The position numbers were made by a program, and so were the translations under genes. Below the pieces are notes generated by a model, which was given only the letters and a program-made list of their open reading frames with translations, made no database searches and had not been told where the DNA came from. A stretch of 64,000 nucleotides of DNA from Fragilaria radians (Eukaryota > Bacillariophyta > Fragilariophyceae > Fragilariales > Fragilariaceae): assembly GCA_900642245.1 (NCBI GenBank), contig CAAAJI010000023.1, positions 185,949 to 249,948 of the forward strand, in the 5' to 3' direction. The number at the start of each line of letters is the position of its first letter. The first letter of the stretch is position 1. Shown one piece after another: positions 29,617 through 39,003 of the stretch.

Positions 29617-32600
29617 TATTGCATTCTACCCCATTATCAGGGTCAGGAGCCATATAGTAGGGTATAATCCTTCTTATGTTATACGTGTCCTCCACTGCAT
29701 TTACCTTAAGGTGCACTGTCCCACTATCATTGACTTGCATAATATCAAAATGGGTCTAGGTACGGGGATTCATACTTGTTTTCTGTCCCTCTGCTTTTTA
29801 GTACTTTGTCTCCTACTTGGTAGACATGTTGTTCACGTTTGGCATTTTCTCTTTCATTATTGAGTTTTATAGGGCAAATTTTTCTTTGTCTAATACATTC
29901 CCAATTTGCTATGTGTTGTATGTTTAAGATCATGTATCTACCAAACAATTCTGTCCATGAGTACTTTGAAGACTGGTGTGAAAGGTTAATCTAAGTGCAA
30001 AAGCAGTTGCACTTAAGCTTCCTTTCCAATGATTGTCTTCATCCATATAGTTACTTTCTAACTCAAATGTTCGGATGATGTTCCCAATGACATGGTGAAG
30101 TCTCTCCACAATTGTATTTGCTTGTGGATTTCCAACCGTTATTGACTTTCCTTTTATTCCATAGTCATTTTTTATTATTGACTGGAAGTCTTAAGTTCAC
30201 TACCTCTTTCATAGGTTATTTGAGTTGGTCAAGGATATCATTAGAATCTTTCCTGTTCAGCTATGTTGGCTACTGTACTCGATTTCTTTTTGTTGTGCTG
30301 GTATATTTCAAACCAACCAGTTGCTGGGTCAATCATTGTGATTCATTTGCATATGAGATCCATTTTTCCTTTTCTCCGGATTGTGTATGGTCCTATTAAG
30401 TCAATTCACATTTTGTCTCAAGGGTTTGCTCTGCCTCCTTTGGTGGTAGCCATCCATACATTTTTTTATGTGTGTCCCTTTGGTAAGTTGGAACTGTTTG
30501 CACATGATTTGTGATCTGCTCCCTCATCTTGGGCCAGAATAAGTGTTGAGCAATAGTTGCTTCTGTTCTGTTTATTCCTGGGCAACAAAGGGTAATGTGA
30601 TACCAATCAATTACATGTCTTTGTAACTTTTTTGGAACTACTATTTTATAGTTGTAACATATAAGTAATATAATTTTTGCTCCCCCAAGAAATTCATTTC
30701 ATTGATTCCTGCAGGCATTTTTTAAAAGATCTTTCTCGAAATATGCATCACGCTACTGCTTATTTCCAAATTTTCATATGACTGGGTCATATTTATGTGT
30801 ATTCATATGCTTGATTTTATGACATTCAACTAGAGCATATAATGAGTCCTGAGAATCCTCAACAGATGTGGACTTTTGGGACAAACCGCTTAGCCCATTA
30901 GCCACAACATTGTTTTCCCCATTTATATATTGTAGATCAGGAGAGTAATCTTCTATGAAGAGTCTCCATCTCACAAATAACACAGGTTTTCCTTCTTGTG
31001 ATAAAAAAGTGCCCAATTGGACTTTGCTTGCATCGGTATGTATTGCAAACGGTTTCTTGAAGTTTGGATATGTAAGCAATGCTTCTTTTGCTGTTGACCT
31101 TTTCATGTCATCAAAAGCATTTTGAAATTGTTTGGTCCAATCCCATTTAGCTTTAGCCAAGGAAAGGAAAGATAGAGGTGCCAATAGGTGTGACGTTTGT
31201 GGCCACATATCCCTATAATGGTTAACCATTGGTTTGTCTATTTTCATTATGGCTTCCAATTTTTTGATATTCGATCTAACCCCTTTTATATTTTTTATTT
31301 ATAAGGTATCCTAGATATTCAAGTTCATCACAGCAGAAATGACTTATTGTGATTATTTTCAGTCCTGTACCTGCCAATCTGGTGACTCTTCTACTAAAGG
31401 ATTGAAATGAGTCTCAAAGCTGTCTTTAGATAATACTAAGAGATAATCAAGGCAAACTCCAGGCCAAACGTTAATTCACTCATTTTCTCATGGGGAATAT
31501 CTGGGCTATTACATAATCCCATGGGAAACAGATCTGAATGGGCATGCCCTGCTGATTTGCGAGAACCAAAAAAGATAATTAAAAGAAATACTTTTCCGAT
31601 ACCTAAAATAATTGATCTCTGACATAAAAACTAGAGGCATGCTACCTTGCATTATCATTAGATCTAAGTTTGGGATACTATCATATAGGACTGACTCCTT
31701 ATGCATCTAGTCTCTGTATTGCTGTACTATCATGGGGTAATCACAAGTAATTTGATATTGTGAACACAGGGCATGCCCATTTAGATCTGTTTATGTTTTG
31801 AAAAGCTCTAAAGTCAACAAGTTGTTGAGCTTTGTCTTTCAGCTGTTGTTGTTGAGAGTGTGGAGCTGGATATTGTTTTGCATGATACGGGTTCTCATTC
31901 TTATCTTTTAGGTCCAACTCAACTGAATTTGTTTTCCCGTTTCCCAGTGTCTTGTTTGCAAAATTCCGTTTATACTTTGGACTTGATTTGTGGCCTAAGC
32001 CTGATTTTGAAGCGTCCAACTGTGAGTTGGGTTTTGCCCATACTCACTTCAGTAGTGTTTACTCACACGTTTCTGCTTTTTGCTAGGCTCTGCGCCGTGT
32101 TTAGCAGCTGATCTTTTAACCACTTTGTGACTTTGACTACTCTCTTCCTTGTTTGGCTTTTCCAAGGAGATTTCATTTCATTGAATTGCTGTGCACGCTT
32201 CAATCAACCTGGCCTTTGAATGAAGCGCAGGGATGTAACCATCCAGATCAAACTTGTCTCTCTATGTAACTGGTAGAGACCATTCCAACAACCCAATGAG
32301 CTCCACCCCTAACACTCTACTGGGTAAACATCTTCCTGTTTTCGTCCAAAGTTGTTGAGTTTCTAATGCTTAATGCGGAAAAACTGTCTATGCTACTGTC
32401 TTCAGAGCCTGGTGAACATGTTCTAAACTGATTGTGCTGTCTCAGCCTCTTCTGTTGTCCAGGCATCTTGGAGGGCTGTCTCAAGTGCAACTTCACTTTC
32501 CCCACACACCAAACTCTAACCGTAGAAGCTCTGTCGGTGCCACCAGTCATGAAATTCTTGGTCCAGATCTCCTCCAAGTCTCTCATCATATTAGTCCATT

Positions 32601-32803
32601 CCTGGGGTTGCCTTCTTTGAATTTCCTGACATGATTGTTGTACTTGGTTGAATCAGAAGTCTTCTGTGTATGCTAAACATCTCTTTCGCTGTTGGATCTT
32701 GATCTTCCAAAAGAGCTCCTTGAATAGCATAATACCTCTTTAGCAGCTCATAGATGCTATAGATTTATAATGCACTATGCCACCATCCTAAGTTGTATAG
32801 ACG

Positions 32804-33131
32804 ATAGAAGTATAATTCAGTCAATTAAATGACTTTTAGTTGAAGAGTGTGACTGATCAAATCCTTCCTCTGCTTCAATATTGATCCTTGAAATTATGAT
32901 CAAATCTTGAGTGAACTTTTGCACTTAAACTTATTTCTATTTTTGGTAGTCAGTTATAACCGTCCTGATGTTTAATTAACAAGCCTTTGATTAACCTAAG
33001 GTTTAGTTTGTGCGTTGAATAATTGTTGATAGACCTTTTCGATTGATGAAACGGACTAGGTATACATTTTTGGTTTCCTTAAGTATTTCTTAAGGAAAAC
33101 TGTCGAGAGGTTGTGGGTTCTTAGAAGTCCG
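32804..33131 (-). repeat. LTR (5' in element orientation)
   Basis: About 328 bases matching the left LTR with substitutions and small indels throughout, so insertion was not recent. The exact termini and primer-binding site could not be fixed. Confidence 0.8.
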
Positions 33132-33144
33132 CAAATTATCATTT

Positions 33145-33997
33145 TTGAGAATTAGCCTTACTACTACAACTTTGGCGGGATGGTATAGTGTCTCCCTGAG
33201 TCAAAAATTTCAGAGTGTCTGTAAATTCTCAAATTTGCGTTGTACCACCACTCCTGTGACATGTTCATTATCTCAACTACTTGATCTTGGTCTAGTTCCT
33301 CTGTATGTATCAAATGGAAGTCAAGGTCATTTATCACCCTATACACCTTTTGATTTGTAGACATGATAGGACATTCAATCAACATGGTGCATGTCCTATA
33401 ATGTGGTTGTCTGATGCGTCGCTTTTGTCGTCAATTGCACTTTCCCAATGAAATACATTTTGGATTCCAATCACCATGTTTTTGCTTGCTTTTTGAATGC
33501 ACGCGAAAAAGGATCAGAAACCATTGAAAAAACCGTTGAGACTATTTAATCGACTTTTTGGTCGGACGAACATTTTTTGTCTCGAATTTTATTCTTTCGA
33601 AGTGTGTTCAACATTGAAATGAAGTGGCATATATTTTCGGTCTAGTTGCAACTACTGTTCAATTAATACGTTTTAGAGAAAAAAGAATTCGGCACATCAA
33701 TTGCAAGTATTTAGAGATTTAAGCGTTTGTAAGCGTTTGAATATTTATCAAGTCAATCCTAAGTAGAATTCATAAAAAGTGAATGTCAAGTTTCCATGCA
33801 TTGACGCCTCATTTTGAAGATCGTACATCCAATCAATTCCATAACACTATCACGTAGTTATTTTACAGCCAATTCGTCGTAGGACTCTTTGAAGTCTTCC
33901 TCTTTGTCGGTTGCCTCAAATATATACGTGTACTGGCCTACACAACTCTGATTTTTACATCGCCATCGTTCAAACTCCTCATTGAATTTGACTAACG
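33145..33997. other. Spacer between retroelement and histidine kinase
   Basis: A 73-codon minus ORF (33385-33164) has no recognised motif and may be a tail of the retroelement. The last 500 bases are AT-rich and presumably hold the kinase promoter; no clear site seen. Confidence 0.4.
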
Positions 33998-35929
33998 ATG
34001 GAATCTGAAACATTGAGGTGCTACACCCGAGATGACTTAGAAGTTTTCAACATTCTTCAGCACCCAGTTTTTGTATTTGATATTGAGAAATGTAGAATGT
34101 TCTGGTCTAACAGAGCCGGACTGAAACACTGGAATGCTGAAACGTTAGATGAATTGATGGAACGAGATTTTTCCAAAGATTTGAGTGAGGTCACTTCAAG
34201 AAGAATGCAAGACCTCTTAAATCGATATCGTCAAGGTGAAATAATTAAAGAGCAATGGACTACGTACCCTGCGGGTAAGCCCACGACAATTAAGACGATT
34301 TCTTCGCCGATTCAAATCGATGGAGGGAGATGTGCATGTTTAGTGGAAGGTGAATTGCCCGATAGCCATGAGATCGACCAGTCATCCACACGGGGTATAG
34401 AGATACTACGTCATCTCCCGCTGGCAGTTTGCCAATTCGATATTGAAGGAAATTTAGTGTATCAGAATCCGGAGGCTGCCAACGAATTCGGTACACCTGA
34501 CGTGGGAGAGAAGGAAACATTCCTCTCACGTTTTGTGGACAAAGAAACGGGAAGGGCAGTATTAGAGAAAGTTAGAGAGGGATGCGATTACAATGTAGAA
34601 GTAGAGCATTACACTCAACGAGCACCGAAATGGTTCAACGTGACAGTTCGTCGGGGACGAGACCCAGTCAGTGCCGACAACATTATCCTATACAGTGCTA
34701 GAGATATCTCAGAAGTCAAGCAAGCTCGCAAAGAAGCGCTTGATGCAAATTTGAAGTCGGAATTCATGGCAGTCATGGCGCACGAAATCAGAACACCATT
34801 GCACCAGATCGTCGGCTACACTGATCTGATTGGACTGACGGATTTGTCTTCTGAGCAATCAGAACAGGTTAATATGATTGCGAATTCAACAGGATTACTG
34901 ATGGCGATAATCAATGATCTTTTGGACTATTCAAAGCTTGAAAATGGGAAGCTTCAACTTGAAAGTATACGCTTTACCACAGAAAGTGTTTTGAAAAGTT
35001 GCGTGGCTGCAGTCGAAAGTGAAGCATTGATTAAAGGGCTAGAACTAATCAGCGATATATCCGGTGATATTCCGTGTGAACTTGTTGGAGATCCAAATCG
35101 ACTCCGTCAAATACTACTCAATTTACTTCAGAATGCAATCAAGTTTACAGACAATGGAAGCATAACTTTAGTTGCGAAAAGAATTCGAGACGAGTCGAAT
35201 AAAGTGTTGCTGAGGTTTGAAGTCAAGGATACAGGTATTGGTATTGATCAGAGCCGTCAAGAAATTATATTTGAAAAGTATCAGCAAGCTCATGCCTCTG
35301 TTGCCCGCAATTACGGGGGTACAGGACTAGGCCTGGCAATCTGTAGGAGTTTAACTGAGATCATGGGAGGATCAATAACGCTTGAAAGCAAGTTAGGTCA
35401 TGGTTCGTCATTTAATGTCGAAATACCTTTTGAGAAAGCCTTGCATAACATCCAAAAAAAAGCCATGCAGCAAGATGAATCACCCGAAGACATTCCACGT
35501 AAGAGACGAAAAGTTTCTTGTATTGATAGCGACGAGGAAATTTTTGGATTCAAAATTTTAGTGGCGGAAGACAATAAAGTAAGTCAGAAAATGGTTAAGT
35601 CTATGCTGCAAAGAATGGGACACGATGTGACGATAGCAGAAAATGGACAAATTGCTTTAGACACACTAAGATCTTCGGATTTTGACCTAGTTTTGATGGA
35701 TATTCAGATGCCAGTGATGGACGGAATAACTGCGACTAGGCTGATACGAGGGCTGGGAGGTAGTAAATCAATGCTGCCAGTTGTTGGATTGACTGCAAGC
35801 TATCAGCATTCTGATTTAGAGTATTATCATGGCATAGGTATGAATTCATGCCTTGGAAAGCCTGTGAGAATAGACACTTTGAAAAAGGAAATCGAAAACT
35901 CCATGCTGATATCACTTTCAAGCGAATGA
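33998..35929 (+). CDS. Soluble hybrid histidine kinase (PAS-PAS-HisKA-HATPase-REC)
   Basis: Intronless, 643 aa, with no membrane segment or signal peptide, so it acts inside the cell. Two PAS-like domains lie at about 15-120 (HPVFVFDIEKCRMFWSNRAG) and 135-245 (LPLAVCQFDIEGNLVYQNPEA, ending YSARDISEVKQAR). The phospho-accepting His262 sits in SEFMAVMAHEIRTPLHQIVGY. The ATPase has its N box (NLLQNAIKFTDNG, about 375-387), G1 (DTGIGID, 411-417) and G2 (GGTGLGL, 440-446). The receiver spans about 515-640, with acidic pair ED (524-525), phospho-acceptor Asp568 in LVLMDIQMP and Lys621 in GKPV. All catalytic residues are present. The linker holds a basic run PRKRRKV (500-506) followed by acidic residues, which resembles a classical monopartite nuclear import signal. 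A histidine-phosphotransfer partner is not in the window. The PAS ligand is unknown. Confidence 0.93.
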   Translation: MESETLRCYTRDDLEVFNILQHPVFVFDIEKCRMFWSNRAGLKHWNAETLDELMERDFSKDLSEVTSRRMQDLLNRYRQGEIIKEQWTTYPAGKPTTIKTISSPIQIDGGRCACLVEGELPDSHEIDQSSTRGIEILRHLPLAVCQFDIEGNLVYQNPEAANEFGTPDVGEKETFLSRFVDKETGRAVLEKVREGCDYNVEVEHYTQRAPKWFNVTVRRGRDPVSADNIILYSARDISEVKQARKEALDANLKSEFMAVMAHEIRTPLHQIVGYTDLIGLTDLSSEQSEQVNMIANSTGLLMAIINDLLDYSKLENGKLQLESIRFTTESVLKSCVAAVESEALIKGLELISDISGDIPCELVGDPNRLRQILLNLLQNAIKFTDNGSITLVAKRIRDESNKVLLRFEVKDTGIGIDQSRQEIIFEKYQQAHASVARNYGGTGLGLAICRSLTEIMGGSITLESKLGHGSSFNVEIPFEKALHNIQKKAMQQDESPEDIPRKRRKVSCIDSDEEIFGFKILVAEDNKVSQKMVKSMLQRMGHDVTIAENGQIALDTLRSSDFDLVLMDIQMPVMDGITATRLIRGLGGSKSMLPVVGLTASYQHSDLEYYHGIGMNSCLGKPVRIDTLKKEIENSMLISLSSE

Positions 35930-36983
35930 TACATTGCAACTCAGGATTTTAAGCTAAAGGTTGCTCAGGTATGATGATGATACTCGATCAAACGCGACAA
36001 AAATTCGAGGCATGTCCAAGGCAATAAATAGAATTCAAGAATCACTAATTCTTAAAATTGTTAATATAATGGGAAGTAGCTTGTCGCTCAGTTGTCTTTT
36101 GTTGATTATTGGATAAGTTACTTTTTCTTTTCAACCTTCCACAAAAATAAAATGGATTTGCTTGGGAACACTTCCTCGACATCCTTTACGGGAACAAAAA
36201 TATAGTTTTCAGGCAATCTGTGTCGTTTTTGCTGTAGCATCCCGTTGTCAAGAAATTTGACATTTGCGCCATTATACATACAAATGCATTCTATTCAATT
36301 GCATTATTTGGGGTTCTTGATACTGAGATGGCTCATGCAACATTGCAATGTCAACGCAGAACCTGAGAACAAACCAGCATAGAAGAAAAGAGAAGTTTAT
36401 CCATAGGTATTTATCTACTCCAAGATTTTTCAAACTACGATGGCAAAGCTTGCTAAGGAAATGGAATATTTATACACCTTTCTTGACTATCCTGTTCATA
36501 TTGACTAACAAAAGCTTTACAGGCCAGTAAATGAATCAGAAATGGATTCTGCACAGCTCTCTACTATTAACAATTTATCATCAATTAAAAAATGAAAGGT
36601 AGATTAACCAGAAATATAAGAGTATTAACTGCAGTGCTATTATATTCACTAAATGGTATCCCTACTTTACAACTAGACCACTTTCATCCCTTTTTTCAAA
36701 AAAGATTAATTCAACTTTCCTTTTCGCTTTCTCTAAATTATTGCCAAGTACAAAACCGCACTTCTATCTGGGTATTACATTGGCTCTGCTCTTTGATGAG
36801 AGTATCGGATCTAAAAGTATAATATTTATGACAACATTTCTGACCCTTTTTCCATTTGTACATAAAATGTGATCTCAAAGAGGTAGTATCAATTCAGTTA
36901 ACCTTAAAGAGGCTCAGTTTATCATTATCCTTATTATCCAAAATTGATATCTTGTTTCAAAGTTGATTTACACCGGGGAAACG
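35930..36983. other. AT-rich intergenic spacer
   Basis: Two short plus-strand ORFs (36348-36530 and 36592-36822) look like chance. No RNA gene or repeat recognised. Confidence 0.5.
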
Positions 36984-37832
36984 ATGGCCCCACAGATTGC
37001 AACCAATCGTCTACGGAAGGAGCTGATCAAACTCAAGAGCGACCCACCTCCTGGAATAATTGCTGAGCCAAATGAAAAGGATATATTAATTTGGCATTTC
37101 GCTGTTCGAGGACCGCCCGATACGCCTTACGAGGGAGGCATATATGTGGGCAAAATCAAGTTTCCTTCTGAATATCCTTTTAAAGCTCCCTCTGTGACTA
37201 TGATTACACCATCTGGACGGTTCCAGTGTAATGCAAAAATATGCATGTCTATGACAGACTTTCATCCTGAATCTTGGAATCCTCTCTGGAGTGTCGGTTC
37301 AATACTTCAGGGATTGCAATCCTTCATGGCATCGGATGAACTCACCACAGGAGGGATGGTAGCTTCGGAGGCGGAGCGTCGGAAACTTGCATCCGAAAGT
37401 ATCTCCTATAATAATCGGATGTTTCCTCAATTATGGGATGGTGCCATTGAAGCGGCCTTCTTGACTCCGAAGGATGAGTTGTCGCCAAGCAATCCATCAA
37501 GTCCTCCCTCATCACACCGATCCAATCGGAGGGGAGGTCCGAAATCTACAAATCCTAACAATGGCAGTAATGAGCATATAATTAATCAAGAGGATAGTGT
37601 TAGTAACAAGGAAGCTTCTTCATCAGTTATGAGTCCGGAGCAAGTGGAACAACGTCGATTGAAAAATGCCAAGAAACGAGCGAAGCAAAAAGCAAAGAAG
37701 GCTATAAATCTGGAAGGAGAAAGTTGCAGACAAGCCAATGATGAAGTAGAAGAGAAGATCAAGACGTTGTCCGTGAACCATACTTTAAATGAGGTATCAA
37801 CTCTCGGATTCGACTCAACCGAAACCTCCTAG
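36984..37832 (+). CDS. UBE2J2: Ubiquitin-conjugating enzyme E2 J2 / Ubc6 type
   Basis: Intronless, 282 aa from the ATG at 36984 (MAPQIATNRLRKEL); seven codons upstream lack an ATG and are ignored. The UBC fold covers residues 1 to about 155: PPGIIAEPNEKDILIWHFAVRGPPDTPYEGGIY, then FPSEYPFKAPSVTMITPSGRF. The active cysteine lies in CNAKICMSMTDFHPESWNPLWSV (the C before MSMTD). The TDFHPESWNP segment replaces the HPN motif and defines the Ubc6/UBE2J group, which in other eukaryotes is tail-anchored in the ER and works in ER-associated degradation. Here the C-terminus is Ser/Asn-rich, then strongly basic (RRLKNAKKRAKQKAKKA), and ends LGFDSTETS with no hydrophobic anchor. A donor-like GAG|GTATCA near 37793 could lead to another exon, but none with a membrane segment was found. 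Confidence 0.92.
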   Translation: MAPQIATNRLRKELIKLKSDPPPGIIAEPNEKDILIWHFAVRGPPDTPYEGGIYVGKIKFPSEYPFKAPSVTMITPSGRFQCNAKICMSMTDFHPESWNPLWSVGSILQGLQSFMASDELTTGGMVASEAERRKLASESISYNNRMFPQLWDGAIEAAFLTPKDELSPSNPSSPPSSHRSNRRGGPKSTNPNNGSNEHIINQEDSVSNKEASSSVMSPEQVEQRRLKNAKKRAKQKAKKAINLEGESCRQANDEVEEKIKTLSVNHTLNEVSTLGFDSTETS

Positions 37833-39003
37833 AGATTTCTGCATTCCCATGTTTACCAACTTTATCGAATTCAAATGCTGTCTACATCATAAGCTAAAAA
37901 GTGTTATTACAAGAAGAAGAATCAAATATTCGTTAAATTCCCCTAATGACACCTCGCTAGACTCAGAATCGAGATGCGCAAAAAGATTTCAGAGTGCTGT
38001 ATTGATTACGTCATTCCTGAGTCAAGTGTTGAACAGACAAACTCATTTCAATCCTCCATAAAGTCAAATCACCTACGCTACACAAGTTAATGATAGTGCA
38101 ACGTGTTAACATGGTTAAGATATCAAAAAATGTGTGACATAGCATATTTTTCTCGACAATTTCGAGATAATTTTGTGTCCAAGATATTGCCACAATTCGT
38201 AGCGAAACTAGAACATTACAGTTGGATGTGAGGAATCAAAACATTAAGAATAACACATATGAAGATATTTTGGTGGAGATCCGTGCTACAAGATCATTCT
38301 TTTCACGAGTTTTGTAACATGAATCATAGTTGGATGAAAAACAATCATGATGAAGGCTGAAGGATGCGCGAAATCAAAGAATCTTGTTATGTTTGGGAAT
38401 ATATCGGATTTATATATATCAAGTTTTTTCTACAAAATAGAAAGCCAAGTATTTTTTTTGACATTGCTATAATAAAAAGTTGAAAAAAGGCTATCTCACT
38501 GAGACTGTAAAGCAGCATGCTGAAAAATTGAGAAGGCAGCTGCTAAGGAAGACGTTTTGGCGATCCAGAATGATAAATAATTGCACAGCGCATTCACCTA
38601 CGTATTCCTTTTTCGTGAAATGTACTCAGAGGCACGTAGAATCGTAATTGAAGGAGAATCGGAGAGAAAATGTTATTTAGCAAATCCTGATGTTGTGCGG
38701 TCAGTTTAAATATCCTTGGGGAAATCATTTTAAAAGTATTCCTGCTCAAACCTTTGTTTGATGAGCTTTTTTTCTTGCTCCTATTTCCTCTTCTTAATTT
38801 ACAATCAAGTCCTTTACATCAAAAACAAAAAAGTCAATAACTCAAACATCAATATAATTACTTTAAGAAGGACCAAATACATTCAGTATTAGACTGCTAT
38901 AAAACATACTTAATTGATGCCTTAGTTACTTTATCAACTAGATAATCCTTCAAATTGAAGTCAACGTGTCTCAGAATACCTTAAGCCTATAATTTCTTCA
39001 CAT
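37833..39003. other. Spacer between convergent UBE2J2 and dynein genes
   Basis: No long ORF on either strand. On the minus strand just past the dynein stop, a 22-codon open stretch (DFNLKDYLVDKVTKASIKYV, about 38957-38898) looks faintly coding but shows no dynein similarity. The missing dynein C-terminal domain was not found here. Confidence 0.5.

Larger units (their letters stand above)
29275..33131 (-). mobile_element. Degenerate Ty3/Gypsy LTR retrotransposon
   Basis: Two direct repeats flank a coding relic on the minus strand, in the order RT, RNase H, integrase. RT (about 32019-31380) has VELDLKDKNENPYHAKQYP and INRSKWACPVF, with a damaged catalytic box (CLDYLLVLS where xxDDLLV is usual). 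RNase H (31259-30774) has FAIHTDASKVQLGTFLSQEGKPV, then skips to FIEDYSPDLQYINGENNVVA, so part is deleted. Integrase (about 30600-29745) has a zinc-finger remnant (CCPGINRTEATIAQHLFWPKM; the second Cys pair is lost), MIDPATGWFEI, and the end VYQVGDKVLKSRGTENKYESPY. Many frameshifts and stops separate these blocks. The interior is only about 3.2 kb and gag is at most a trace (32589-32317), so the element is dead. Confidence 0.85.

Noticed and set aside
38011..38193. Minus-strand ORF as a possible dynein last exon
   Set aside because: Its translation has no resemblance to the dynein C-terminal domain and contains no suitable continuation.
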